A stretch of DNA of 64,000 nucleotides from Trichostrongylus colubriformis (taxonomy: Eukaryota; Nematoda; Chromadorea; Rhabditida; Trichostrongylidae): contig OZ022260.1 in assembly GCA_963978905.1 (NCBI GenBank), positions 4,515,725 through 4,579,724 of the forward strand, given 5' to 3'. Position 1 is the stretch's first letter, and every line of letters starts with the position of its first letter. Under the pieces are notes generated by a model. The model was given only the letters and a program-made list of their open reading frames with translations, did not search any database and had not been told where the DNA came from. Of this stretch, positions 11,088 through 22,049 are shown piece by piece. The position numbers and the translations under genes were made by a program.

Positions 11088-11749
11088 CTGCAAATGAAGT
11101 AAATTGATAAGTTGATGGATAAGGCAGTAACTTATGACATCAACATAAGTTGGTTTCACTAGATGTCTTTATCAAGTTAACAAAGACCAAAGGGAAAGAA
11201 AGCAAGTAAGAATACGGCCACACTGAGCATACGACAGAGCGAGCTCTTTTATATGCGAGCTTTTATATGAGGGAATGGCGGCTATCGATGATAAAGTGCA
11301 GGGACAATGCAGCGCTGCGCTGTTCATGCACTTTGTCATCGGCGAAAAAAAGGCGAAATGTGGAGAGGAGAACGCTACTGTGTTCACAGGGAAGTGCACT
11401 TATGTATTCGCTGTCCACTAGAACATTGAACATTCAAAGAGTATTCACTGATCACTCGCACCGTGAAACACCCTTTCAATGTTATCTGCAACTCGTAGCA
11501 GGAGCCCAGTGCATGGCGGATCCCTTAAGCGAAGCCACAAGTGTATGTCCTATCTGATAGCCGCACGAGATCATCTTACTAGGCCAACCACCCTTCTAGT
11601 TACATCTACTGCCCTTCCAATCACATCTACTGCGAAAGTAGGAGGCATGGCGCATACCCAGAGCAAGGATGGAGAACGCTAAGGTGTTGGTTTTACTGCA
11701 CTGCTACCCTCAAAATTGTTTAGAAAGTATGAGGCTGCTTTTGAGGAGG

Positions 11750-12240
11750 TTTGAACGCTCTCTATGCGACGCTGTCACGCTCTTGATGGCAAAAAAATTT
11801 TCCTCGACATTTCCTCGACTCACGTTTCTCAAGAACTAGGCAACGTACAAAGGAGTTTGAGGGCGCGTTGGAAAGAACGAAGTCTCTAGTTTCAGAAAAA
11901 CAACTGGGATTGCAAAAGATGCAGCACAAAAAAAGTTATAACTGTTAGAAGCCAAAAAACCCGCATGCAATTTTCATTTTCCTCGACTAATCCTCGACTC
12001 GCATTCCTCTCTCATTTCTGAACATTTGAAGCAACTAAAGTAGTCATTAGAAAGAGCAAACCTAGCTATTTCTAAAAAACACCTAAAGTCCCAAATCATA
12101 GAATATGAGGAAAGTTATGGTCGTTCAAACAAGGTCTACTTTCGCGATTTTCAGCCATTTTTGTCGATTAGCGCGCTCCAGGTTCGCACGCCGCGACGCA
12201 ACCGCAGCGCTTCTAATGTTACCGCGAACTTCAAGTTTTT
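11750..12240. repeat. Dispersed repeat with CCTCGACT words, copy 1
   Basis: The block shares an ordered set of short matches with 24390-24850: TCCTCGACTAATCCTCGACT against TCCTCATCTAATCCTCATCT, GGAAAGTTATGG against GGAAGTTATGG, and CGACGCAACCGCA against CGACGCAGCCGCA. It has no coding capacity. Confidence 0.5.
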
Positions 12241-13410
12241 GAATTTTTAATAGGTATTTTTCATGTTTTGCTCTGTTATGTTTTATGTTTTTGTGTTTTT
12301 ATGCTCATGTTTCGTTGTGCCTTATGTTTAAATGTGTTTAATGTTTGTTTACATGTGTTTTTTTTCAGATTTCGTCAATAGTCGAAGCCGTCCCGTTGAT
12401 CGCATCAAGGTATGTTGCTTTTTTTTCAGAATTTGTTATGCACATTGAATATTTTTCATATATAGTCGTATAGTTTCCATTATGCTTTATGTTTAAATGT
12501 TTCTAATGCTCATTTCATGTCCTTTTTTCAGGTATTCTTCATCGTGAAATCCAAACGCCTCCCGTAGGAAGGTATGTTGCTTTTTTTCAGATCTTGCAGT
12601 TGTTCTTTGACTGTTTTTCATAATTAGTCGTAATATTTACGTGTTTCAATGCCTTTAATGTTTCAATGCCTTTAATGCTTATTTCATGCACTTTTTTTGA
12701 GGTACTTTTTGATAGTGAAGTCCGACGCCGCCCGCAGGAAGGTATGTTGCTTTTTTTCAGAAAATGAGGTCTGTTGTTTCCTTTTCATTCTTCATGTTTA
12801 ATATTGTTCACTTATTCTTATGTTACTCTTTTTCTTACATTTTCGCGTTTTGCTTTACCTATATATGTTTGATTTTGCTTTTTCAGGTCCGTTGAAGAAG
12901 TGGCCGATTAAATCGAGGGAAGGCGTTCAGGAAACGAGGTTTGTTGTTTTCTTTTCATTCTTCATGTTTAATATTGTTCACTTATTCTTGTAATGCTCTT
13001 TTTATACATTTTCGTCTTTTACTTTATCTATATATGTTTGGTTTTGCTTTTTCAGGTCCGTTGAAGAAGTAGCCGATTAAATCGAGGGAAGGCGTTCAGG
13101 AAACGAGGTTTGTTGTTTTCTTTTCATTCTTCATGTTTAATATTGTTCACTTATTCTTGTAATGCTCTTTTTATACATTTTCGTCTTTTACTTTATCTAT
13201 ATATGTTTGGTTTTGCTTTTTTTTAGGTCCGTTGAAGAAGTACCCGAGTAAAACGAGAGAAGTTTCAGAAAGAAAGATTTTTTTGTTTTCTTTATATTTC
13301 GTGTTCGATTTAATAGGATTTAATGTGTGAAATTGTAATTTTTTTGATTTGTACTTCTTCGATTACCTTTTACTGTGCCTAAGGGAAAAATAAATGTTCG
13401 CAATATTTGT
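12240..13410 (+). repeat. Tandem array of ~170-bp units, each with an exon-like block between splice-like signals
   Basis: Blocks at 12369-12409, 12532-12571, 12702-12741, 12887-12938, 13056-13107 and 13227 onward. Block starts are spaced 163, 170, 185, 169 and 171 bp apart. Most are preceded by TTTTTCAG (one by TTTTTTGAG, one by TTTTTTTTAG). The first five are followed by GTATGTTGC or GTTTGTTG. The last three units are nearly identical. The array ends with an AATAAA at 13389-13394. Block lengths (41, 40, 40, 52, 52) and stops in the reading frames do not support one continuous protein. It could be a satellite that acquired splice-like motifs, a spliced non-coding RNA, or a decayed repetitive-protein gene. 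Confidence 0.6.
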
Positions 13411-13494
13411 ACTGTAACATTTATTACAAAAGAAATCAATACAACTACACAAAACATGAATATAGCAATCATACAATCTTGCGGTGCTGTGGAA

Positions 13495-13590
13495 GCCAGT
13501 AGGGGGGGGGGGTCGCATTTGAGACCCGAAGAGGGGGGGGGGTCGCACTGAAGCGGCCATTTTCCTCGACACCTGGGAGTGCCCTGGCTG
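13495..13590. repeat. G-run repeat, copy 2
   Basis: Two long G-runs each followed by GTCGCA, then GCGGCCATTTTCCTCGACA. The latter reappears inverted near 40900, so these belong to one dispersed family. Confidence 0.6.
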
Positions 13591-13923
13591 TCGGACGTTT
13601 TGGGTGACGGAAAAGATGACGTGCTTATCCCTTGAAGACAGCATTAGCGATAATGTGGTTAATGGGAAACCGTGAAAGAAGTCATCCATATGGGAACTAG
13701 TGGCTTAAGAAGCCTATTTATGGCGGAATAGCTTCAAAAAGCGCTCTTCTGAGCTTGAAAGACGGCGTAACAGTCGAAAGCTGACGCCTTTGGATGATAG
13801 ACCCCGTCTCCAGGTGACGTGATTCCTGACTGGCTACGAAAAAGAGTGGCCAAGGAGATGCGGCAGAGGTGAGTGTATCGCGGCACTCTTTCTCGGTTTT
13901 AGCTTGAATATCACTGCAGGAGA

Positions 13924-14078
13924 TACAGTCCATTTCGTAGCGCTTGATAGGGCGTGGTTTACGGAGTCGGTTGCGAGTGTATCAAACTCTCTCACCCCGC
14001 CACACTCTTTTTCTCACCACACACTCTCATTTTCGCCACTCAGGCCACTTTCTATCTAGCGCTGTGGAAAGGACTGTA
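13924..14078. mobile_element. MITE with TACAGTCC ends, copy 1 (155 bp)
   Basis: Imperfect inverted ends of about 30 bp, starting TACAGTCCATTTCGTAGCG and ending in GGACTGTA. The same ends and the AGATAGGG core occur at 30062-30207. The terminal TACAGT is Tc1/mariner-like. There is no coding capacity. Confidence 0.7.
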
Positions 14079-14099
14079 GATGCTGTCGTATTTCCGAAT

Positions 14100-14340
14100 A
14101 TTCCTCAGTGTTTACGACTTGACAATATGTCAGTGGAAAGCTCTTCCGGGCCACGCGCCTCTTGATGGAAAAGTCGTCTGCGTCAGGAATCAACGGTGTG
14201 AAGGGGGTTCTCTTTCTCGGGTCTTTGGCCATTTCCTTTCGTTTTTTCTTTACTTCCGTTCCTAAGTACCTCGACTTTCGTATTCACTACATTTTCACTG
14301 TTCCTTCAGATTTTCCCTATCACTGCCTTTGAACAGCGCA
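14100..14340. repeat. Partial copy of a dispersed repeat
   Basis: Shares the order CTCGGG, TTTCTT..ACTTCCG, CCTCGACTTTCGTATT, CACTGCCTTTGAA with 52800-52990 and 58840-58990. Confidence 0.4.
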
Positions 14341-14867
14341 CTAGTACCCTTTTGCTTTATAGCTGCCTCTTATTCTCATTGATGTTTTTCGAAACAAACT
14401 TTTATCGATTCAAAAAAAAAAAGGATTTTCGACTCCACTGCTCACCCATCCAACAGGGAAACATCTCATCACTTTCTTTTCACTGTCATGGACCAATTAT
14501 CGTTATCAATTTCCACTAAATATTGCAAGCTACAGGCGCTGTGGAGACCATAGATCGACTGTTTGATCTACTCGATAACCACGCCTCACTCCCTGCTTTT
14601 CCTTCATTTATTAGAAGCTGCAATGGCAATCGATTGTCTGGTCTATTTCTGTTTCCAAACAGTTCTACTTTGCCGGAAAAATTGAGAAAGTGACATTTTT
14701 TATTGCTTACTTACCATTAATGTAATGTTTCTTTACTTAGTTTCTGGTCGTACTCGTTTCTCTTCCACTTGGGTTCGCGTTTACACCAGGCGATCGATCG
14801 ATTTAACAAATTTGGAACTCTGGCACCTAGCATCCAGTTGGCGTGTGCAAAAATTCGTCGTACTATC

Positions 14868-15112
14868 CTCTTTGTGGCGGATATGACGGGAAATCGCGTG
14901 GCCGCCCGCGGCAAGCGGCGCGGCGGGTGCGAGTGCCAGTGGCAGGGCATGGCAGCCTTCAAGCGAGGCAATGTGGCATGGGTGGAAGCGCGGAGGTGAC
15001 ACAGCCACGCTCTGCCGGGCTCCCAAGAGCAATCGAATCGCAAGTCGTACTGGTGGCGCCGAGAGTGAAACGCCGCAAAGCGATTCGCTGTCATATCTGC
15101 ACACACCCGTGA
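14868..15112. mobile_element. GC-rich element with GTGTGCAGATATGAC-type ends, copy 1
   Basis: The 245-bp block is a reverse-complement relative of 21797-22041, sharing the GC-rich core (GGCAGCCTTCAAGCGAGGC and its complement). Both have inverted ends related to GGGTGTGTGCAGATA. The several overlapping open frames here are a by-product of GC-richness and not genes. Confidence 0.65.
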
Positions 15113-15249
15113 ACAGGATCACCGTGCCCATCTGGGATAGCCTGGTGATCCATACGGAAATTTCTGGCACACCGTGAAACACGAGGACAGCAGCTGTGAC
15201 GTCACGTGACGCTATGCAGCGTGTGTTGCCCATGGGTTTTTCCCCGGCC

Positions 15250-17300
15250 TAAAAGTATACAGGCGCAAATTGGGGAGTTTTCAAGTGTCGTGCGGAGGGG
15301 TAGAGTGAGGGGGGGGGGCTCTCATAAAGGCCTAGTTATAAAGACTCTGTCAGTGTCATTAAAGTCTTTCCTGATAATGATGTCCGTTCCGTCTTACTTC
15401 CTTTGTGTCTCTCTTTCCGTCCGCTTCGATTTGTTTCGTTTTTCATGATAATGACAATGTGAATCATGTGTGAAACATTTCTATGACGAATTACTGCCCG
15501 TAAGGCCCTCGAGAATATGAAGTGATTATAAATAATCAATAATATCGGCTTGATATCAAGAAAATATTCCCAAAGAAGTTATTGGAAGTTGAGGTGATAA
15601 TATATGATCATGACTGGTGACAGCTAGTGATAGTAGTCCCCATTCTCTTTTGATTTATTGGAATGTAGTGGTAAAAGAGTGGCGCAGTGGTAGGAGGCCC
15701 TCGCCGTATTACGGGAATCCACAACCGCTCAGGGTGAGGAAAATTGCAGCTGGGGAGATAACCTCTCACATGTTTTGAATAGACGCTCCGAAACTCGCGT
15801 TGAAAAGCGCGTCTTTGAGTTTTTATCGTGTTCCCGTTCGGATGCGTTAAGGTTGTATGTCTCTGATGACCTCGTAGCTATGGAGGGAGGGGCAACATTC
15901 ACGGCTGACTGGCTCAGCTGCACTCACTGTCTGTATAATCCCATCGGTGATGTCGCGGGGCGCGAAAGCACGTCCTCGATTATGGGATGAGGTCTTATTT
16001 TTCAAGTTTTTGATCGTTTTTTCCATTCCTTCTTTACTGTTGGGGGCCTACTCCGGGCCTCTACTTTGGTTCAGCATAATCGTATATGTTTCCTAACAGA
16101 ACATTCCCGACAGTGTTTCCCGAAGAGATAGGCCACTGCTCGTGGGTTGGAATGCGAATCAGTATGTGAAATCTATACATAGTGTTAAGCGCATACCAAC
16201 ATTCTCATCGCGCTCGTAGAAGATCCCTTTAGTAGGCATCCAGCTTTATGAGAGCGCAGAAACATCGACTGGAGCATCTGTGATCCACAGAAGCTGCGCA
16301 CTCATGTGAATGAACGTTGTTGTATAGCCGTGAGATGCATGGCGTGTTCTAAATCACCAATTATTGATTGCTGTCAACTGCCGCCCTACGTTTCGCCTGC
16401 TTCTGATATATTGTTCAGTTGTTCTTTTTATGCATAAGTCTATGATTTTGAATAATCGCTTTGAAACAGCTGACTTTCGTTACAATTGGTCGGTTTGGCG
16501 TTTTTATTAAAATCTTCGACCATATCGATAATAAATGCAACCCTCCTCTCCTGCTCACCCGAACGGGTGATCGTTCATAATGAAGGGTTCCTAAAAATAA
16601 ACTAGTAAGTATGCCTGTGAGTTTCTTTTAGTTGAAGAACTGGTGATTACCCTCCTACTCCAAATCTCAGCGCAACACTCTTGTACTAGTAAGTGATCAT
16701 GTAGTGAGTGTTTATCTCAAAGACAAAAATAGAAAGGTTATAACACATGATAGAGAGTGGTAGAGGGTTGTAACGACGTATACTAATAAGTCAAACAAGT
16801 TCTCTCAGATGTACATACCTGCTGGATGCCCATCATCAATTAATCCAATTTGGGGGTCTTTGCCATGAACTGACTTTTCCTAACGATCGAAGAGACATTG
16901 AAAGGATACGTGTGCTGCTTTGATAAATAAATAATAAATATCTCGTCTGAAGTAAATAATGAGAAATATGATCCTCAACGGTAATCCCTTCATTAAATTT
17001 ATCTTGCACGCCAGCTGGCGTTCAGCATTTTGCGTGTGCTCCCAGGGGTGATTATTCGACGAATATCTCGTATTTTTAAATTTAGAAAATCACCTAAAAT
17101 TGAAAAGCGGATCAAGGTAGTGGGTGGAAAGGAGGAGGTTGTGGTCATTTCAGTCGAACGTTAGCACCCATTCTCTTTAAAAAAATTTATGCTGTGGTGA
17201 AACTTCGTTTATGATCCCCCTCACAACTCCTTTGGGTTCCTAAGCGACTTTTAATTGAGGTAAGGTGTCAGCAAGTATTTTAACATTTCTGTATGCTTCC
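15250..17300. other. Long stretch without a recognisable gene
   Basis: Contains a G-run at about 15308 and an A-box-like TGGCGCAGTGG at about 15680 with no matching B box. No coherent open frame, inverted repeat or splice pattern was supported. Confidence 0.4.
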
Positions 17301-17304
17301 TCAG

Positions 17305-17432
17305 GTCCACCTGGATTATTTCAAGCTGTTTCTCAGGACTGTTGCCGTGCCGTTTGCGAAATCTTTTCGGAAGTAATAAATGCAATATCATATGACGACT
17401 GGGCGAACGTGCTTATGAAGCACGTATTGCCG
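17305..17432 (+). CDS. Possible isolated exon, unrecognised
   Basis: Preceded by GCTTCCTCAG, the block reads PPGLFQAVSQDCCRAVCEIF, then SEVINAISYDDWANVLMK, then HVLP in phase 2. The composition is that of an alpha-helical protein. A donor could be the GTCGCG at 17433, which is weak. No partner exon was found, so it may be a leftover of a broken gene or chance. Confidence 0.25.
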
Positions 17433-17683
17433 GTCGCGGTGCCCTTTCCAAAGTGCATCAACCGACCTCATTCACGTGCGCATTCTGTGATTGCTCTACT
17501 CTTTTTTTCACCGAATAAGTTTTCCATGATCACTTCTGGGTCTGCAACTTAAGATTCATCAAAAACAGCGGAGGTGGCATGCTCTTAGATGTATATTGCA
17601 TAAGTACCGGCTGCGGCCAAGCGGCGTTTTCTAACGGTAAGTGGGGCAGGTGCGGTGTCGCATCGGCCCCCTAAGGTTTTGGA

Positions 17684-17830
17684 TGTGTACGCTTATGACA
17701 AGTTTTCGCTTTGCGACGTCGCACTCGCGGCGCCGTCAACACAACTTGTCGCGATCAGTTGGAATTCCACTCAGGACGCAAGGGTTTGGTACCATGGAGG
17801 TCCTCAAAGAAATAGCTGTTTATCTCATCA
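17684..17830. repeat. Dispersed repeat R1, copy 1
   Basis: Shares TTGCGACGTCGCACT.GCGGC, GGTTGGAATTCC.CTCAGGAC and TGGTACCATGGAGGT with 36840-36985. Parts recur at 22990-23050 and 41950-42010. Confidence 0.65.
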
Positions 17831-17850
17831 TCCCTACTATATATAAAGCG

Positions 17851-17915
17851 CTTCGTCTGTCTGTCCGTCCGTTCGTCCCTCCGTCCCTCCGTCCGTTCGT
17901 CCCTTCGTCTGTCAC
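17851..17915 (+). repeat. Microsatellite based on (YGTC)n
   Basis: A run of CTGT, CCGT and CCCT units derived from a GTCC/GTCT tetramer, adjoining the R1 repeat. Confidence 0.8.
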
Positions 17916-18019
17916 AGAATTAGGTATTATGTGAATAGGGAATGGAAAAAGAAGTAAAAACCTCATAAGTAAAAGTCACCTTATTCTTATTTTTGTTATT
18001 ATTTTCACTTCTTATACAT

Positions 18020-19258
18020 TATAACTTCTTATTTCATAACCGAATAATACCAGACAACCAACATGGTTTTATTCCTGGTCGCTCTGCTGAAACGAATCTC
18101 TTGGAATGTATCAACGACTGGACTGATTACCTCGATGCCAAAAAATCTTGCGATGTAATTTATTTTGACTTTTCCAAAGCATTTGACAGGGTTGATCATG
18201 CTAAACTTTTATTCAAAATGGAGCGGCTTGGATTCCATCCAATACTCCTACAATGGATAAAAGAGTTCCTGTCTGATAGAACGTTTCAGGTCAGAATTGG
18301 TTCGACCTTTTCGACAGTGAGAGATGTCAAAAGTGGTGTTCCCCAAGGTGGTGTCTTATCCCCCATCCTTTTTGCCATATATACCTCTGATCTTCCTGGT
18401 CTCTTAGAGGAATGTGGTGTAATCTGCAAGCAATATGCGGATGATGTCAAAATATACAGAAGAGTTGAAAGCTATGAGGATACACGTGTCATTCAGAAGG
18501 CCTTAGATGTCATTTTGAACTGGTCGTATGAATGGAACTTACCCCTTGCCCCCGACAAAACAGTTTTCATGAGGATCGGTACTTCCAATCTGTTGCACCC
18601 CTATTGTCTAGGCAGTCACGTTCTTGATAAAGTTTCCTCTGTCAAGGACCTTGGCTTCCACTATGATTATAAACTCAATTTTTCCACTCACTTCCAAGCT
18701 CTGTTCAGAAAGGCCACATTTCGCACTTATCAAATCTTCAAGGGACTGATGATAAAAGAGAGTGATATTCTTCTTAAGGCTTATAAAACTTACGTCAGAC
18801 CTATTGCAGAGAGTGGAACATGTGTATTTTGTCCTCATAAGAAAAAAGATATCCGATTACTTGAGAGAATTCAAGATAATTTCACGAGAAAGTTGGTCAT
18901 TGAGTCAAGATTGGCTTCCTATTCTAATCTACCTAATCCAACCAGCAGGAATCGCCATTTGAAGTTATACAGCTTATATTCCCGTAGAAAAGTTTACGAT
19001 GTCTGTATGGTCTTTAAGATATTATCAGGCATTTCCAGGGTTGATGCCTCAAAATTTTATGTTAGGGCCAACTCAATAACCAGAGCTGGCTCGGTTAAAA
19101 TTTCATATGCTACACCACGAACCAACTTGAAGCGATATAGCTTTAAGTGTCGCGCTGGTACTACATATATCAATCTCAAATCTAAAGTGGCACCTGTCTT
19201 CCCTGCTTTTTCACTCTTTAAAAGCCGTGTTAAGAAGGAATTGCTGAGCTATGTTTAA
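18020..19258 (+). CDS. LINE reverse transcriptase, C-terminal part
   Basis: A reverse transcriptase copies LINE RNA at a nicked genomic target. In order: QHGFIPGRS (block 2), FDFSKAFDRVDH with the first catalytic Asp (block A), SGVPQGGVLSP (block B), QYADDVKIY with the catalytic pair (block C), then the thumb region and a C-terminal KKDIRLLERIQDNFTRKL segment as in CR1/Jockey elements. The frame is open for about 410 codons with no stop, so this copy looks relatively young. It lacks fingers, endonuclease and any start, so it is not an autonomous gene. It does not overlap the antisense LINE at 1-1845, so whether they are the same family cannot be told here. Confidence 0.9.
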   Translation, partial: YNFLFHNRIIPDNQHGFIPGRSAETNLLECINDWTDYLDAKKSCDVIYFDFSKAFDRVDHAKLLFKMERLGFHPILLQWIKEFLSDRTFQVRIGSTFSTVRDVKSGVPQGGVLSPILFAIYTSDLPGLLEECGVICKQYADDVKIYRRVESYEDTRVIQKALDVILNWSYEWNLPLAPDKTVFMRIGTSNLLHPYCLGSHVLDKVSSVKDLGFHYDYKLNFSTHFQALFRKATFRTYQIFKGLMIKESDILLKAYKTYVRPIAESGTCVFCPHKKKDIRLLERIQDNFTRKLVIESRLASYSNLPNPTSRNRHLKLYSLYSRRKVYDVCMVFKILSGISRVDASKFYVRANSITRAGSVKISYATPRTNLKRYSFKCRAGTTYINLKSKVAPVFPAFSLFKSRVKKELLSYV

Positions 19259-19350
19259 CTGAGGTGTAATGTGATCATTTGATGTTGCTCTTTGTATATT
19301 TCCTACGTCTGCCTTAAGCAGCGTTACAAATAAATAAATAAATAAATAAA
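18020..19350 (+). mobile_element. 5'-truncated CR1-like LINE with AAAT tail
   Basis: The element begins inside the reverse transcriptase domain (about 18020), runs through the stop at 19258 and a ~70-bp 3' region, and ends in a repeated AAAT/AATA tail at about 19328-19352. Short 3' microsatellite tails are typical of CR1-type elements. AT-rich DNA follows, hiding any target duplication. The endonuclease and ORF1 are absent. Confidence 0.85.
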
Positions 19351-19354
19351 TAAA

Positions 19355-19477
19355 TTATAACATTATATTTTCATATTATTATTATATTATTACTATATTA
19401 TTATATTACATTTTATTACTATATAGCTATATTATTTTGACTTAATATCATACCATTATATTATTATTATTATTAAA

Positions 19478-19511
<34 letters not shown>

Positions 19512-19640
19512 TTTATCATTGTTATATTGCTATATTTTAATTATAAATTTTTATTTTATTTTATTATTCTTTTATTTTTGTTATATTGTTATAATTTTAT
19601 ATTATTACATCATTATATTATAATATTATTATTACATTTG
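19355..19640. repeat. AT-rich (TTA)n-type low-complexity DNA
   Basis: Nearly pure A/T with repeated TATTATTAT words, directly after the LINE tail. Open frames across it are meaningless. Confidence 0.85.
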
Positions 19641-19922
19641 ACTGCATATAAGCGCAACGCGCAATTGAAGAACTCGGGAAGACATGGTTTCACGCTATCG
19701 CTCCTGTATCTTGGCCTATTTGCAACGAAAAAACTTCCCAATTGAATTTTGACCCTCCTCGACTCTCTCGCAAGTGTACATAAGTTCAGTATAGGTTATA
19801 CTGTACTTGTTTTTTCGCCGAGTACGGGGATCCTGGACTTTCCCATTTCCGAATCAATATCCTTCAAGAAGAGGAATGATGAGTAGGGCGTGGGGACAAA
19901 GGGAGTAACTTTCAATCTCTGA

Positions 19923-20094
19923 TGCCGCAATCATACTTTGCGGTGCCGGCGATGAGGCATGGCTGCGCCTTTGCGTATCCGCCTGCACTACTCTGTCTCG
20001 TTGCCTGGGTCATCCCTACACCTTCCCCATGCCACTCTGACTCGCTGCCTGTGAACCCAGCCACGCCCTGTCGGCGCAATGTATGAACGCAGCC
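19923..20094. mobile_element. MITE related to the 8252 hairpin element (172 bp)
   Basis: Imperfect inverted ends (TGCCGCAATCATACTTTGCG against the complement of CGCAATGTATGAACGCAGCC). These resemble the CGCGGTCATACTTTGCGC ends at 8252-8311. TGA lies on both sides and may be the target duplication. Confidence 0.5.
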
Positions 20095-20099
20095 TGAGG

Positions 20100-21790
20100 A
20101 TCCAGTCCGAACTCGCGCTTTACTTTTTTGTCCCATCAGACCTTCACAATAGGGCTATAGATAACAATTTCGAAATGTTCACCAAGACATATACTTTCGT
20201 ACTGTCCATGACGGCCACCCGTCTGTGCCGCGTCTATCCCAGATGGGCAAGCGGTGATCCTGTTTACCAGTCACACCATACTTTACACTCGTTCCCTCCC
20301 ACATGCAACCTTTTATTCCTGGCACCTGGGATCTGACATCCAGTGAGTGCACAAGATTTGTTTGATATAGCGCTTTTCCAATGTACCTGGTGCTGGAATC
20401 CACCCTTCACTTCATAGACTCCTCCTGGACTCTCTCAACATTTTAAAACTTTCACTCGTTGCCAGCTGCTGTTCACATATCCCAGCTTGGTGAAGTAGCA
20501 TAAAGTACATATTTAAGTGGAGACGTCACATATGTGACGTTTATTAATGAATCACTTTAATTTCGCTTGGTTGCTTTCTTTGCAAATTTTTTGTGCCTTT
20601 CTAACATGAATTCATCTAACAAAGATGATCTCACAGGATTTTCCATCTGAACTCATTTTCACTAGCCACACCGCTGTTTGTCGCTGCTGCAACCTTTCTC
20701 CATATGTGATCAACGCTACATTTGTTCTTTTCGTACACCATACCATTGGTGCAATAATGAAATTCGTGGAAAATGAAAAAGGCGATGTCACTGGAGCACC
20801 TCTTTTCAAGGAAAGGCCGCCAACAAACATCGCCGGTGACATAGCCGGCTAGATTAGTTGATATGGCGGACGTTGTACGTCCACAGCCTGACTAATAATA
20901 AGGAATCCCCTTCTGTTAGTCGACGAGACAAAGATTGCCTGCGGTCACAGAATTTTGTGAACAGTAAATGGGATGGGAAATGAAGGAACATGCCCTGTTA
21001 CCTACTCCCTCTCCCCCTTCCCTCACTAATGCTGGAAATCTGCGTGCTTTTTCGATTTACCCATGATTTATTCATTTCGTTTCAAAATTTTGATACCGGA
21101 TCATGGGTTTCTCGCTGTTACGCACGGCGTTATTAATGACACTGTGGAAATACTAGAGATGGTCTCACTGCCTACCAGAAACCTTATCAAAAAGCGAACA
21201 GCGGTGGTGTAGAACGAAAAGGCACATTGCTGAAGCCTTCTTATCGCATATCGGCGATGCTTTCGAATTTTTCGTGAGACATTCTAAATAGCTCCAAGAA
21301 GGACGTTCAAGGATGGCTGGGTTATGGGTTATACTGTATTGTGTGGTGTAGGGCATTTGAGACCATAGAGCCATGTATTTTAGAAGCAAACGGTATTGAA
21401 AAGGCGCTGCATGAATGAAGGACTAGTAATAACGAAGGTCAATCTCCTTGATTCCCAGTCAGGGTGGGTATAGGGTGTGTATGAGTAGAGAGCTTCACTC
21501 TTATAGGAACATTAGAATGATATGAGATAGCAACACTAAGTGTGGGTTATCTCAACCTGATTTTTGGTGTTCTCTCGAGAAGACCAGTTTTACCTGCGAT
21601 GTACCTTGCGCGTCACTTGGCACCGGTGAGCTGGGGACTACGTATTAGGTAATTTGAACAGTACTAACTCAGCGATATGCTTTAGCAAAGACAAGACGCA
21701 CACTTTCATTGAATTTACACTTACGTGAGTGAAATCATCCACTGGTGTCACCCATGTCATAGTAAACGCAGTTCTACGACTGCACCCATG
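20100..21790. other. Stretch without a recognisable gene
   Basis: Overlapping open frames on both strands at 20612-20852 (75 codons) have no motif, and the opposite-strand frame is equally open. No splice-consistent gene was seen. Confidence 0.35.
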
Positions 21791-21796
21791 AAAGTC

Positions 21797-22041
21797 CGGG
21801 GTGTGCGCAGATATGACGGGGAATGGCTTCGCGCGTTCCACTCGCGGCGCCACCAGCACGACTTACCGTATCGATTGCCCTTGGGAGCCCGGCAGAGCGT
21901 GGCTACGTCACCTCTGCGCTTCCACCCATGCCACACTGCCTCGCTTGAAGGCTGCCATGCCCTACCACTGGCACTCGCACCCGCCGCGCCGCTCGCCGCG
22001 GGCGGCCACGGGATTCCTCGTCTATCTGCACACACCCGAAA
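21797..22041. mobile_element. GC-rich element with GTGTGCAGATATGAC-type ends, copy 2
   Basis: Starts CGGGGTGTGCGCAGATATGA and ends TATCTGCACACACCCG, giving inverted ends. It is the reverse-complement relative of 14868-15112 over the GC-rich core. Confidence 0.65.
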
Positions 22042-22049
22042 ATCCGTTA

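Noticed and set aside
14717..15233. Cluster of 67-150-codon frames on both strands
   Set aside because: GC-rich repeat lowers stop frequency; the same peptides appear inverted at 21725-22116.
15680..15700. A-box-like TGGCGCAGTGG suggesting a tRNA or SINE
   Set aside because: No B box at the expected distance and no cloverleaf could be drawn.
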